Below are positions 17,343-26,231 of a DNA stretch of 64,000 bases, in pieces. The notes below the pieces were generated by a model. That model made no database searches, was not told the origin of the DNA, and worked only from the letters and a program-made list of their open reading frames with translations. The position numbers and the translations under genes are program-made. Position 1 is the first letter of the stretch. The number at the start of each line of letters is the position of its first letter. Source of the DNA: Streptomyces sp. BHT-5-2 (GTDB lineage Bacteria > Actinomycetota > Actinomycetes > Streptomycetales > Streptomycetaceae); assembly GCF_019774615.1 (NCBI RefSeq), contig NZ_CP081497.1, positions 186,001-250,000 of the forward strand, written 5' to 3'.

Positions 17343-19017
17343 ATCCCCAGGTCAGGGAGGGGAACGGCGGATCGTTTCGGCAGGGTGTTTCCTACCGTGG
17401 CGAGCAAGACGGTTGAGGGTGTGCTGTTTCCCGGGATCGATGTGCGGGTGGAACGCGTCAGCGCCTCCCCCGATTTCATGGCGGTCGAGGCGGTGTCCAC
17501 GGGCCAGCCGGGCAGGTGCCCGGACTGCCGGAAGCAGGCAACAAGCGTGCACAGTTCGTACCAACGCACGCTGGACGAGCGGCCGTTGGGCGGGCGAAAG
17601 GTCGTGGTCCGGCTTCGAGTACGGCGGTTCTTTTGCGACCGCAGGAGCTGTTCCCGACGGACGTTCGTCGAGCAGGTCGGTGGGTTGACCGAACGGTACT
17701 GCCGGTCGAGCGTCGGACTGACGGGGTGGCTGCGGTCGGTCGCGGTGGAGCTCGGCGGCCGTCCGGCCGCGCGGCTGTGCCGGAGGTTACGGCTGGCTGC
17801 TGGCCGAACCCGGCTGCTGCGGCTACTGACGGCCCCGACGGTTGCGGACCGCGCCCCGCGGGTGCTGGGGGTGGACGATTTCGCCTTCCGCAAGGGCTGC
17901 ACCTACGGCACCGTCCTGGTCGACGCCGAGGCCGGCCGAGTCGTGGACGTGCTGCCCGACCGCACCTTGGAGACGTTCGCGGCCTGGCTCACGCAGCATC
18001 CCGGCGCCGAGATCATCTGCCGCGACCGGGCCACCGCCTACACGAAGGCGGTCAAGGAAGCCGCCTCCAACGCCCGGGAAGTCGCAGATCGCTGGCACCT
18101 GCTTCAAAACCTGTCCGCCGCGGTGGAGAAGACCTGTCACCAACACCGCAACTGCCTGCGCAAACACACCGAGCAGAAGAACCCACCCTCAGTGCCGGAG
18201 CCGGTCCCGATGGAGCTGCCGATGCCAGAACTCCCCCGCACCCAGATCATCGAGCGGACCCGCCACCGCTACGAGGACATCCACCACCTGGTGGAGAAGG
18301 GTTGGACGATCAGCGCGATCGCCCGAAGGCTCAACCTCGACCGAAAGACCGTACGGCGATTCCGTGACACCGACCTCGACAACTGCTCGTCTCCGCCCGC
18401 GACCGCCGCCCCAACGGCGTGCTGGAGCCGTTCAAGGCATACCTCAACGCACGCTTCACCGAGGCCCAGGGCCAAGTCAGTGGCACCCGCCTGTTCAACG
18501 AGATCCGCGAACGCGGCTACCGGGGCAGCCGCCAGGTCGTCCGCAAGCACCTCGCCGCCCTACGGGCCGGCACCGCCGAACCGGTCCGAGCTGACATTCC
18601 CAGCCCGCGCAAGATCACCTCCTGGATCATGCGCCCACGCGACACCCTCACCGAAAGCCAGGAGGAACGGCTTCTTCAGGTCCGGCTTGCCTGCCCGGAC
18701 ATCACCCGAGCCTGCGACCTCGCCCGTGCCTTCGCCGAACTCGTCCGTCACCGACGCGGTCACCTGCTACTGGAATGGATCCGCCAGGCCGAGCAGGACG
18801 CGCCGAAGCCGATGCAGAGCTTCGCCGGCTTCCTCTGCCAGGACCTCGATGCCGTCACCGCGGGCCTCACCCTCCCCTGGAGTTCCGGCGTCGTCGAAGG
18901 CAACGTAAACCGTGTCAAAACACTCAAGCGAGCCATGTATGGCCGAGCCTCGTTCCAACTCCTCCGGACCCGGATCCTCACCCAACCATGAGCTTCACGA
19001 AACTGCGGCCAGAGCCC
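17321..19017 (+). mobile_element. ISL3-family insertion sequence, 1697 bp
   Basis: Terminal inverted repeats of 22 bp (21 of 22 match) at 17321-17342 and 18996-19017 begin GGCTCTGG. An exact 8-bp direct repeat, CTGAAAAT, flanks them. Known: ISL3 elements have GGCTCT-type ends and 8-bp target duplications. It carries one transposase gene that is frameshifted (17385-18991). The perfect duplication means the insertion itself is undisturbed, so it looks recent. Sites on both sides belong to older IS debris. Confidence 0.95.
17385..18991 (+). pseudogene. ISL3-family transposase, broken by a frameshift
   Basis: The first part (17385 to about 18384) has the ISL3 N-terminal zinc-binding motif GRCPDCRKQATSVHS and a second Cys pair (FFCDRRSCSRRTF). 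The DDE domain starts VLGVDDFAFRKGCTYGTVLV, then IICRDRATAYTKAV, and a HTH (WTISAIARRLNLDRKTVRRF). After DTDLDN the sensible frame jumps: LVSARDRRPNGVLEPFKAYL continues in another frame up to 18991, ending with the catalytic-Glu region SSGVVEGNVNRVKTLKR. The shift lies between 18383 and 18386 and one base accounts for it. I see no classical slippery site, so a broken gene or a sequencing error is likelier than programmed frameshifting. Confidence 0.9.
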
Positions 19018-19025
19018 TGAAAATC
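18996..19025. repeat. ISL3-type right end: IRR plus target duplication
   Basis: The right inverted repeat (18996-19017, ending CCAGAGCC) is followed by the octamer CTGAAAAT (19018-19025), identical to that at 17313-17320. Confidence 0.93.
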
Positions 19026-19112
19026 CCCACCGGTGCTCGACGTGTTCGCCAGGCCTGCTCTTGTTCCTCACCCCCGCGTGACGGCCATGTTCGTGCCGCG
19101 GTCGGCGCGGTG

Positions 19113-19985
19113 TCACCCGAAGTCGGCGGCGTGGTCGGACACCCATTGGCGGTAGGTGCGGGCGGGTGTGCCGGTGACTGCTTCGACTGTGGAGGTGACG
19201 CTCGGGCGAGGGGCGACGAGCATGTCGGCGTAGCCGTCGAGGAGGGGATCCACGAACGAGTCGGGAAAGTTGTCGTCGGCCAGGAGCCGCTGGCGTGCTT
19301 TCTCGCGGGACAACTCTTGCCACTGGAGGGGGCGGCCCAGCATCTCGCCGATGGTTCGCACTTGCTCGGCTTGGGTGAGGACTTCGGGGCCGGTCAGGTG
19401 GTAGACGGCGTGATCGTGGCCGTCTTGGGTGAGGGCACGCACGGCTACGGCGGCGATGTCGGCCTCGTGGAGGAGCGCCATGGGTACCGCTCCGTAGGCG
19501 CCCTGCACCACGTCACCGGCCTGGATTTGATCGGCCCACCACAAGGTGTTGGTGGCGAAGGTACTGGGGCGCAGGTGGGACCAGGCGAGCCCGGATTGCG
19601 CGATGAGGTGTTCGACGCACCCATGGGACTGGCCTACGGCGTGGGGTTGCTGCTCGGGGGCGAGTCCGTCCTGGACGGCGCCGGACGACAGGAAAACGAC
19701 CCGGGGGGTGTGCCGCTTGATGGCGTCCACGACGGTGGCAGCCGGGTCGGCGTTGTGGAAGGGCCACATCAGGAACACGGCGTCCACGCCTTCCAGAGCT
19801 GCCTCCAGTGTGGTGGTGTCGGCCAGGTCTCCCTGTCGTACCTCGACGTCATCGGGAAGTCCGGCGCCAGCGGGGTCGCGGGTCAGTGCCCGCACCTTGC
19901 AGGTGGTGGCGGTGAGTTGGGACACCACCTGTCGGCCCACATTCCCCGTTGCCCCGGTGACCAGGATCGTGTTCTTGGCAGTCAT
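19113..19985 (-). CDS. NmrA-like NAD(P)-binding protein (atypical SDR)
   Basis: 290 residues. The N-terminal dinucleotide motif is ILVTGATGNVGRQVV, then VRALTRDP for the NADP phosphate. GDLADTTTLEAALEGVDAVF and WSHLRPSTFATNTLWWADQI are typical of the NmrA/quinone-oxidoreductase-2-like branch that senses or reduces quinones. AAGGAGA lies upstream of its ATG. It is divergent from the Lrp-type regulator at 20108 with a palindrome between them, so that regulator probably controls it. Confidence 0.9.
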   Translation of the reverse strand: MTAKNTILVTGATGNVGRQVVSQLTATTCKVRALTRDPAGAGLPDDVEVRQGDLADTTTLEAALEGVDAVFLMWPFHNADPAATVVDAIKRHTPRVVFLSSGAVQDGLAPEQQPHAVGQSHGCVEHLIAQSGLAWSHLRPSTFATNTLWWADQIQAGDVVQGAYGAVPMALLHEADIAAVAVRALTQDGHDHAVYHLTGPEVLTQAEQVRTIGEMLGRPLQWQELSREKARQRLLADDNFPDSFVDPLLDGYADMLVAPRPSVTSTVEAVTGTPARTYRQWVSDHAADFG

Positions 19986-20089
19986 CGAAGTTCTCCTTGC
20001 CTGTGCTGTGCTGGCGCGCCTTCATCCATCACGATCGCCGGTACGTCGATTTGGCGCTGGCTAGCAGCTAATGGATGCAGGAATCCGTC

Positions 20090-20105
20090 ATTCAGTAGTC
20101 TGAAT
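20090..20105. promoter_or_regulatory. palindrome between NmrA-like and Lrp-type genes
   Basis: ATTCAG-TAGT-CTGAAT, a perfect 6-bp-arm palindrome, ends 2 nt before the ATG of the Lrp-type gene. It sits where a ribosome site would be, and none is visible. It is a likely operator, and the regulator mRNA may be leaderless. Confidence 0.55.
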
Positions 20106-20107
20106 CG

Positions 20108-21079
20108 ATGGATATCGTCACGTTGGATGCGACTGACCGCGGCCTGATTCACGCCCTGCAGATCGACGGCCGTGTGTCGTTCCGCGCGGTCGCTGAGGTG
20201 CTGGGCGTCTCGGAGAACACCGTCGCCCGCCGCTACCGACGGCTTCGGTCGACCGGCCTGCTGCGGGTCGTCGGAGTGGCCAACGGGGTGCGGCTCGGCT
20301 ACACCTCCTGGACGCTCCGGGTGCAGTGCACCCCGGATGCGGCCGGCGCCATCGCGAGCGCACTCGCCGCCCGGCCCGACACCGCCTACGTGCACATGCT
20401 CTCCGGAGGCACGGAGATCTCCTGCAACGTCCAGACACCAACCGCAGCCGACCGCAACGCCCTGCTGCTCGACAAGCTTCCGCGTACCAGCCGCGTCATC
20501 GCGGTCTCCGCGCATCTCCTCCTGCGCGCAACCGCACTACCCACCACCTGGGCGGGCTCCGCTTGGCTCACCGAGGAACAGGCCCGCACACTCCGCCCCG
20601 CGCCCACATCCCCGATCGCCGGGCTAGTCGCCCTCGACGATCAGGACCGGGCCTTGCTGCACGTCCTCGCCCGCGACGGACGGGCCAGCTACGCCGAGCT
20701 CGCCACCGTCGCGGGCAACGCGGACTCCACCGTCAAACGCCGCCTGGACACGCTGCGCCGGAACGGAATCCTCACCTTCATCGTCGACGTCGCCCCAGCC
20801 GCTCTCGGCTGTACCACCGAAGCGCGGCTCTGGATGTCCGTGCAGCCCTCCCGGCTCTCCGACGTGGCGCTGGCCATGGCCGAACACCCCGAGGTCTCCT
20901 TCGCCGCCATGACCACAGGCCCCAGCAACCTCGTTGCCGCTGTCAACTGCCGTGATGCCGACGACCTGTGCCGCTACCTCACCACACGTGTAGCCGCACT
21001 CGATGCCATCCGTTCCATCGAGACCGCCCCTGTCATCCGCACCCTCAAAGGGGCGGCAGGGTACCTCCCGACACGCTGA
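20108..21079 (+). CDS. double-module Lrp/AsnC-family transcriptional regulator
   Basis: 323 residues, twice the usual 150, made of two Lrp/AsnC units in tandem. The first HTH is HALQIDGRVSFRAVAEVLGV with SENTVARRYRRL, the second HVLARDGRASYAELATVAGN with DSTVKRRLDTLRRNG. Each is followed by a RAM-type effector-binding domain (YVHMLSGGTEISCNV; EVSFAAMTTGPSNLVAAVNC). Known: such fusions act as local amino-acid- or metabolite-responsive regulators. Divergent from the NmrA-like gene, which is the probable target, with the palindrome at 20090 as candidate site. Confidence 0.92.
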   Translation: MDIVTLDATDRGLIHALQIDGRVSFRAVAEVLGVSENTVARRYRRLRSTGLLRVVGVANGVRLGYTSWTLRVQCTPDAAGAIASALAARPDTAYVHMLSGGTEISCNVQTPTAADRNALLLDKLPRTSRVIAVSAHLLLRATALPTTWAGSAWLTEEQARTLRPAPTSPIAGLVALDDQDRALLHVLARDGRASYAELATVAGNADSTVKRRLDTLRRNGILTFIVDVAPAALGCTTEARLWMSVQPSRLSDVALAMAEHPEVSFAAMTTGPSNLVAAVNCRDADDLCRYLTTRVAALDAIRSIETAPVIRTLKGAAGYLPTR

Positions 21080-21140
21080 CCAAAGCAACCCTTCAGTTGA
21101 ACCGGAAACTACGTGAGGCAAAGAGCATGGGTGGAGATTT

Positions 21141-21290
21141 TCAGCAAAGAGCCCCATCAAAGGCGGTCGGAGGCCGGGACGAAGGTGCTTCTCCGGTCGG
21201 CGGCCGTCGGCTGAGGCGCTCGATGTTTGCGGCGATGGCTGTGAACACGTGCTGCAGGTGGGCTTTCTGCTGTCCCCTGTAGCGGCAGCG
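21141..21290 (-). pseudogene. C-terminal fragment of an IS1182-like transposase
   Basis: The leftward frame reads RYRGQQKAHLQHVFTAIAAN, then IERLSRRPPTGE and RPPTAF before an early stop. This is the C-terminal region of the same transposase group as the remnant at 17231-17320, whose retained part starts about where this one ends (PPIPFQNF against RPPTAF). It is cut off upstream by the hexanucleotide repeat at 21281. Confidence 0.65.
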
Positions 21291-21890
21291 GCAGCGGCAG
21301 CGGCAGCGGCGCATGCCGTGTCCGTGAGCGAGCTCGTTGTCGGCATCCCCTGCTTGATGACGGACGAGCACGCCACCGGCACCGATCGCGTCGCCGAATG
21401 TGCCCAGCACCTCCAAGCCGATGGATACATCAACGTCCAGGGCGACGAACCGTTCATCGATCCTGCGGCGATCGACGCCGTCTCGGAAGCCGTGGCCCAC
21501 CTCGAAGCCGCCACTCCAGCGGTCAATGCCTACACGCCTATAGCCGACACAGCAGCTGCCATCGACCACAACGTCGTAAAGGTCGTCATCAGCACGAACG
21601 GCAACGCCTTGATGTTCTCTCGGCAGCCGATTCCGTACCCGCGGAGCGGCTACCGGGCCTACTTCCGTCCGCTCGGGCTGTACGGATTCACCGCTGCCGG
21701 CATGGAGGTCTTTCGGGGACTGGACCAGGGGCCACTCGAACGCACCGAGGGCGTCGAGATGCTGCGCTTCGTCGATCACTCGTACAACGTGCGGATGCTG
21801 CCCGTGACAGACGCTGGCCTCGCAGTGGATACCCCTCAGGACCTCGTCCGCGCCCGCGCTCTTCTGCGGCAGGCGCAGTCACGTCCTTGA
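21249..21890 (+). pseudogene. 5'-truncated CMP-Kdo-synthetase (KdsB)-like gene
   Basis: From about 21320 the product matches the family: CLMTDEHATGTDRVAECA, YINVQGDEPFIDPAAIDAV, VNAYTPIAD, VVKVV, ALMFSRQPIPYPR, LGLYGFTAAGM and VDTPQDL. The first 70 or so residues of the family, with the nucleotide-binding IIPARYGSTRLPGK-type loop, are absent. In their place is an Ala run encoded by the AGCGGC repeat and IS debris. Known: KdsB activates Kdo with CTP, and actinobacteria lack lipopolysaccharide, so a nucleotidyltransferase for some other sugar acid is likely. Without the CTP-binding loop it should be inactive. Confidence 0.7.
21281..21310. repeat. hexanucleotide tandem repeat (AGCGGC)x5
   Basis: Five perfect copies of AGCGGC sit exactly at the junction of the transposase fragment and the truncated KdsB-like gene. 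In the KdsB-like frame they encode an Ala run, in the opposite frame Cys-Arg repeats. The repeat may be where recombination or slippage joined the two pieces. Confidence 0.85.
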
Positions 21891-21958
21891 ACAGGGCGCG
21901 TTCAGCGGAAGAGCCGGTGAGCCTGAGCTACCCGGGGCGGTGAACAGAGCAGGTGTCC

Positions 21959-22624
21959 TTACCGACTCGATCCGCCCGCGTCGGCCGAGAGATAGGTCAG
22001 CACGGCCAGGACCCTCCGGTTGTCCTCTTGCGATGCGGTGAGACCAAGTTTTCCGAAGATGCTGGCGATGTGCTTGGTGACCGCACTGGGGGACAGGAAC
22101 AGTGCTGTTGCGATCGCGGCGTTGGACCGGCCTTCGGCCATGAGCGTCAACACCTCCGCCTCGCGTGGGGTGAGGCGGTCCAGTGGCTGGTCTCTGGAGC
22201 TGCCGGTGACCAGCCGGGAGATCACCTCGGGGTCCATGGCGGTTCCACCGCCGGCGATCCGGTGCAGTGCGTCCACGAACTCGTCGTCGCTGAAGACTCG
22301 GTCCTTGAGGAGGTAGCCGATGCCGCCGGTGCCGTCGGCGAGCAGTTCCCTGGCGTAGAGCGTTTCGACGTGCTGGGACAGCACCAGGACCGGCAGCCCT
22401 GGGATCTGGCTGCGTGCGGCGAGTGCGGCGCGCAGTCCTTCGTCGGTGAAGGTCGGCGGCAGCCGAACGTCCACGACGGATACCTCGGGGCGAAGCTGGG
22501 TCATCGCCCGCAGCAGTTCGTGCCCGGTGGAGACGGCCGCGACGACCTCGAAGCCGTAGGCGGTGAGCAGCCGGGTCAGGCCGGTTCGCAGGAGGTACTG
22601 GTCCTCGGCGAGGACAATACGCAC
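21959..22624 (-). CDS. LuxR/NarL-family response regulator
   Basis: 221 residues, GTG start with GGAG upstream. The receiver domain starts MRIVLAEDQYLLRTGL, with the phospho-accepting Asp in VSVVDVRLPP and the Lys in GYLLKDRV. The C-terminal HTH is LTPREAEVLTLMAEGRSNAA with LSPSAVTKHIASIFGKLGL. Its start lies within the 3' end of the histidine kinase gene (49-nt overlap), so the two form a coupled two-component pair. The target is unknown. The nearest divergent genes are at 24095-25547. Confidence 0.95.
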   Translation of the reverse strand: MRIVLAEDQYLLRTGLTRLLTAYGFEVVAAVSTGHELLRAMTQLRPEVSVVDVRLPPTFTDEGLRAALAARSQIPGLPVLVLSQHVETLYARELLADGTGGIGYLLKDRVFSDDEFVDALHRIAGGGTAMDPEVISRLVTGSSRDQPLDRLTPREAEVLTLMAEGRSNAAIATALFLSPSAVTKHIASIFGKLGLTASQEDNRRVLAVLTYLSADAGGSSR

Positions 22625-24036
22625 GGAATCTCCATCGTGATCGTGGTCGGTCCGCCTGGCGGGCTGTGGACTTCCATGGTGCCGTCGAAGGCGGCCAGTC
22701 GGCGCAGCACCCCGTGCAGTCCGCTGCCCCGCGTCGGGTCGGCGCCGCCGATGCCGTCATCGGTCACGGTCACCGACAGCGAATGATCCGTAGCGCCGAC
22801 GGTCAGCCGGAGCTGGTTGGCTCGGCTGTGTTTCGCGGCATTGGTGAGCAGCTCACAGAGGGCGAAGTAGACGGCTGCCTCGATGGGTGCCGGTGGCCGG
22901 CCGGGGAGTGTGATCTCTGTGGTGACGGGTAGCGCGGTGTCCAGGGCGAGCCCGCGCAAGGCGTCGGCCAGTCCCCGTTCGGCCAGCACCGGGGGGTGCA
23001 CGCCGCGTACCAGGTCGCGTAGGTCGGACAGGGCGCCCGCACAGTTGCGGCGGGCCTCGACGAGTAGTTCCCGGGCGGCTTCAGGGTCGTTGGCCAGCAG
23101 GTGTTCCATGGTCCGCAGCGCCATACCGGTCGCGACGAGTCGGCTTTGTGCGCCGTCGTGCAGATCCCGTTCGATCCGGCGCAGTTCGGCGGCCTGGGCA
23201 TCGGTGGTCTCAGCGCGGGTCTCGGAGAGTCGGCGTACCCGTTGGGCGAGGTGGGCGGCCTTCGTAGGCCCGAGCAGACGGCGGCTGACGGCGGCCTGGA
23301 CGTGCAGCATGTCCGGGCCCAGGACGAGGACCGCGCCGCACAGCGTCAGGCCGGCAGGGACGGCCAGCCAGACCCAGGAGCCCAGCGCCGCGGTCGGGTT
23401 CATGGCCAGCTGCCAGAGGCTCCGGGGCTCCGGGCCGGTACTGCCGGTGACCATGTCCCGCGATCCGGCGATGATGAGGTAGACCAGTCCGTAGCAGGCG
23501 ATCGCGAGCGGCACAGCGGACAGCGCCAGGGTGACGAGCGGGTTGAGCAGCATCCAGAGGTAGTCCCGGGCAGTGGCCGGATCCTTAAGCAGGGCCCGCA
23601 GCCGGGTCATTTCCGGTGTGGCGAAACGGTGGCGCCGCTCGAAGCCTGGCGGCTGGGCGTGTGGCTGCGGCGTCAGGGCGTAGGGGACTTCGACCGGTGT
23701 GCCGGTCAGTTCGCCGAGCGCGGCCCGGTAACGGTTGAGCAGATGCCGGTTGGCCTCGATGGCCGCGGAAAGCGCACTGGTGAAACCGACGAGCAGGCCA
23801 GCCAGGGCGACCACGGTCACCAACAGCCCCAGCACCATCACCACCGACAGGCCCAGCCACTCAAACCCGATCCGCCGTGCCCGGGCGCCTGCTCGAACCA
23901 CGGTCCACCAACGGCCCAGAACACCTCTCAAGCTTCGCAACACGCCGCCCAGTCTGCCCAAACCGCGCAGGTGCACGACACCACACCGGCGCAATACGGC
24001 AGCTTGGAGCAGGAGCGGGGGTAGAGGAAACTCCAC
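22576..24036 (-). CDS. membrane sensor histidine kinase, HisKA_3 type
   Basis: 486 residues with three or four membrane segments (LSVVMVLGLLVTVVALAGLL near residue 65; LNPLVTLALSAVPLAIACYG near 170; VWLAVPAGLTLCGAVLVLG near 225). The dimerisation/phospho-acceptor box is ERDLHDGAQSRLV near residue 290. The ATPase domain is ELLTNAAKHSRA, VTDDGIGGAD, GSGLHGVLRRLAAFDG. This is the NarL-pair type. It overlaps the response regulator by 49 nt. The start is uncertain: the first 40 residues look poorly conserved and an internal GTG could be used. Confidence 0.93.
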   Translation of the reverse strand: MEFPLPPLLLQAAVLRRCGVVHLRGLGRLGGVLRSLRGVLGRWWTVVRAGARARRIGFEWLGLSVVMVLGLLVTVVALAGLLVGFTSALSAAIEANRHLLNRYRAALGELTGTPVEVPYALTPQPHAQPPGFERRHRFATPEMTRLRALLKDPATARDYLWMLLNPLVTLALSAVPLAIACYGLVYLIIAGSRDMVTGSTGPEPRSLWQLAMNPTAALGSWVWLAVPAGLTLCGAVLVLGPDMLHVQAAVSRRLLGPTKAAHLAQRVRRLSETRAETTDAQAAELRRIERDLHDGAQSRLVATGMALRTMEHLLANDPEAARELLVEARRNCAGALSDLRDLVRGVHPPVLAERGLADALRGLALDTALPVTTEITLPGRPPAPIEAAVYFALCELLTNAAKHSRANQLRLTVGATDHSLSVTVTDDGIGGADPTRGSGLHGVLRRLAAFDGTMEVHSPPGGPTTITMEIPCVLSSPRTSTSCEPA

Positions 24037-24094
24037 CCCCGCACGGTGCGCAAGTGGATTCCGGGCTCAGCAGCGGGTTCCTAGCGTCGTAGCC

Positions 24095-24763
24095 ATGCAG
24101 ACGAACAACTCTGAAGACAGCAGTGCAGGCATCGCCCAAGAGCGGCGGCCGGTGGCTGCGTTGGTCACGACCGTTGTGGTCGATGCGGGCATTCCGCTGG
24201 CGGCCTACTACGGGCTGCGAGCCGCCGGCCTGAACCAGTGGTGGGCCCTGCTGGCAGGCGGAGCCGTGCCGCTGCTGCGCACCTGTCACAGCATCGCGCG
24301 ACATCGCCGTGTCGACCCGATCGGCGCCTTCGTGCTGATGGCGATGGTGGTGTCCACCACGATGTCGCTGATCACCGGCAGCCCCCGCGTGCTGCTGGCC
24401 AGGGAGAGTTGGGGCACCGGTGCTTTCGGCCTGTGGATCCTCGGCTCGCTGCTGGGGCGTCGGCCGTTCCTGCTGGACGCGACCGTGAAGTTCATGCCGG
24501 CCCACACCGCTCGGCGCTGGGAGGACGGTTGGCGCCACGATGCGCGGTTCCGCGGCGGGCTACGGGTGGTCACCGCGCTGTGGGGCGGGGTGTTCCTGGT
24601 GGACGCCGCCGCCCGGGTGGGCATGGCGTTCACCATGCCGGTGGACAGCGTGCCGATCGCCAGCGCGGTGCTGTTGGTCGCATTGTTGATCCTGGTGCAG
24701 CGAGGCAGTGTGCACTACGTCCGGCGGTCCGCCGCCTTCGCGGGAGTCCGAACCGATGGCTGA
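24095..24763 (+). CDS. VC0807-like integral membrane protein
   Basis: 222 residues from ATG 24095, divergent from the kinase. It has about five or six hydrophobic segments. The pattern is that of VC0807-type membrane proteins of unknown function (VVDAGIPLAAYYGLRAAGLN, FVLMAMVVSTTMSLITGSPR, LLARESWGTGAFGLWILGSL, FLLDATVKFMP). It overlaps the SDR gene by 8 nt. Possibly a target of the adjacent two-component system. Confidence 0.78.
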   Translation: MQTNNSEDSSAGIAQERRPVAALVTTVVVDAGIPLAAYYGLRAAGLNQWWALLAGGAVPLLRTCHSIARHRRVDPIGAFVLMAMVVSTTMSLITGSPRVLLARESWGTGAFGLWILGSLLGRRPFLLDATVKFMPAHTARRWEDGWRHDARFRGGLRVVTALWGGVFLVDAAARVGMAFTMPVDSVPIASAVLLVALLILVQRGSVHYVRRSAAFAGVRTDG

Positions 24764-25547
24764 ACCTCGTACCGCAGGAGCAGCGGCCCCGGTAGCAGTG
24801 ATCACCGGCGGCGCTGGCGGGATCGGCTCGGCCGTCGCCCACCGTCTGGCAGCGGACGGGCACCGCGTGGTGATCGCCGACGTGAACAGCGAGCACGGGC
24901 GTGCTGTCGCCGACCGTGTCGGCGGAAGGTTCATCCGGACCGACGTCGCCTCCCCGGACGACAACCAAGCCCTGATCGCAGCGGTCACCGAGGACTTCGG
25001 ACGGCTGGACGTGCTGTGCCTGAACGCTGGGATCCCCGCAGGCACCGCCATCGGCCCCGAATTCGATCTGCAACGCTACCGGCACAGCATGCACGTCAAC
25101 TTGGACGGCGTGATCCTCGGAGTCCAGGCCGCACTGCCCTGGCTCCAACGAGGCGGTGGAGCGATCGTCGCCACCGCAAGCCTCGCCGGCATCGCACCCT
25201 CAGCCGACGTGTGCTACGCGGCAGCTAAACACGCAGTGATCGGCCTGGTCCGCTCACTGGCCCCAACCCTGCAGCCCCACCACGTCACGATCAATGCCGT
25301 CTGCCCGGGCTTCATCGACACCCCGCTGCTGGCCCCCCACCACACCCACCTGATAGAGCACGGGATCGCACTGGCCCCACCCACGCTGGTCGCCGACGCG
25401 ATCGCTGCCGTCCTGGCCACCGGCACCACCGGCCAAGCCTGGGAAGTCCAAGCACACCGGCCCCTGGCACCGATCGCGTTCCCACAGATAACGATCACCC
25501 GGACCTCCGGGGACGGAGCAGCGGATACTGTGCTCGACGGCCGATAG
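24756..25547 (+). CDS. short-chain dehydrogenase/reductase
   Basis: 263 residues from ATG 24756, which overlaps the end of the membrane-protein gene. The cofactor site is AVITGGAGGIGSAVAHRLA, with Asp in VIADVNSE suggesting NAD preference. LCLNAGIPAG corresponds to NNAG, and the catalytic pair is Ser in ATASLAGIAPSAD and Tyr-Lys in CYAAAKHAV. The post-catalytic INAVCPGFIDTPLL is typical of classical SDRs. Substrate unknown. Confidence 0.92.
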   Translation: MAEPRTAGAAAPVAVITGGAGGIGSAVAHRLAADGHRVVIADVNSEHGRAVADRVGGRFIRTDVASPDDNQALIAAVTEDFGRLDVLCLNAGIPAGTAIGPEFDLQRYRHSMHVNLDGVILGVQAALPWLQRGGGAIVATASLAGIAPSADVCYAAAKHAVIGLVRSLAPTLQPHHVTINAVCPGFIDTPLLAPHHTHLIEHGIALAPPTLVADAIAAVLATGTTGQAWEVQAHRPLAPIAFPQITITRTSGDGAADTVLDGR

Positions 25548-26001
25548 CGCAGATGCGCCAGCCCCGTGACGTGCGGCTTCAAGGTTGGAAAACGCTCACT
25601 GTGGCCGATGCGGCCGAAGACGTTGGGACAGTTACTCATCTGCCCGGAAACATCAGCGGGTACGGGAACGCAGAGGCTCCAAGCGCAGCCGCTGCCGCGC
25701 GGCGAAACACCAGCATGGATGCAACCATCGTGCCTGCGAAATGAGGACATCCCGTTAAGGCCGCTTCGAGCGGGGAGGCTACGTCAGGGGCAACCCCAGC
25801 GAAGGCAGATCTCTTACTCAACTCTCGCTGGGGTGCGGGCACTTGCCAGTGCAATCCGCAGGCGTGCACCCCGTGGTACTCGTCGTGCCGATCGGGTAAC
25901 TCCGACCGGAAATGAACACTACGCCTGAATGGTGGTTGGGGCGGCTTTACCCCACTCATATGGTCATTTTCGACCGCGGCGTTGATCGACCACAGCAGGG
26001 G
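25548..26001. other. intergenic region, no supported gene
   Basis: Short open frames here have no recognisable product. The only structure I see is the inverted repeat at 25793-25834. Confidence 0.6.
25793..25834. terminator. inverted repeat, possible terminator or attenuator
   Basis: ACCCCAGCGA (25793-25802) and TCGCTGGGGT (25825-25834) are perfectly complementary around a 22-nt loop. There is no T run. A related motif, ACCCCGGCGAAGGCA, occurs near 38310, so it could be a dispersed element rather than a terminator. Confidence 0.4.
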
Positions 26002-26007
26002 ATGCAC

Positions 26008-26172
26008 ATGACTGACAAGCGAACGGGCGGACTGGCCCTGGGGATTGCCGCCTTCAACGCGGCTCTGACCGTCGCGGCGGCGGTGGTCACCTGGAACGGC
26101 GGCCCCAGTCCGTGGACGGTTGCTGCCGTCAGCTCCGTGCTCGTCCTTCTCGTACTCCTCCGCAAGCGCTGA
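26008..26172 (+). CDS. 54-residue membrane protein
   Basis: ATG 26008 with AGGGG 7 nt upstream. An in-frame ATG at 26002 is less well placed. The protein has two hydrophobic helices (LALGIAAFNAALTVAAAVVT; VAAVSSVLVLLVLL) split by GGPSPW and ends in RKR, so the termini probably face the cytoplasm. No family is recognised. It lies 59 nt before the exported Cys-rich protein. A role as its immunity or helper protein is inference only. Confidence 0.6.
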   Translation: MTDKRTGGLALGIAAFNAALTVAAAVVTWNGGPSPWTVAAVSSVLVLLVLLRKR

Positions 26173-26231
26173 CCGCCCTGGTCAATCCGAATCACACCTA
26201 AACATCTTGAGCAAGAAGGAAGTCCGCTTTC

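Noticed and set aside
17385..18991. Programmed frameshift in the ISL3-type transposase
   Set aside because: No slippery heptamer at 18383-18386, and ISL3 transposases are usually one frame. Treated as broken.
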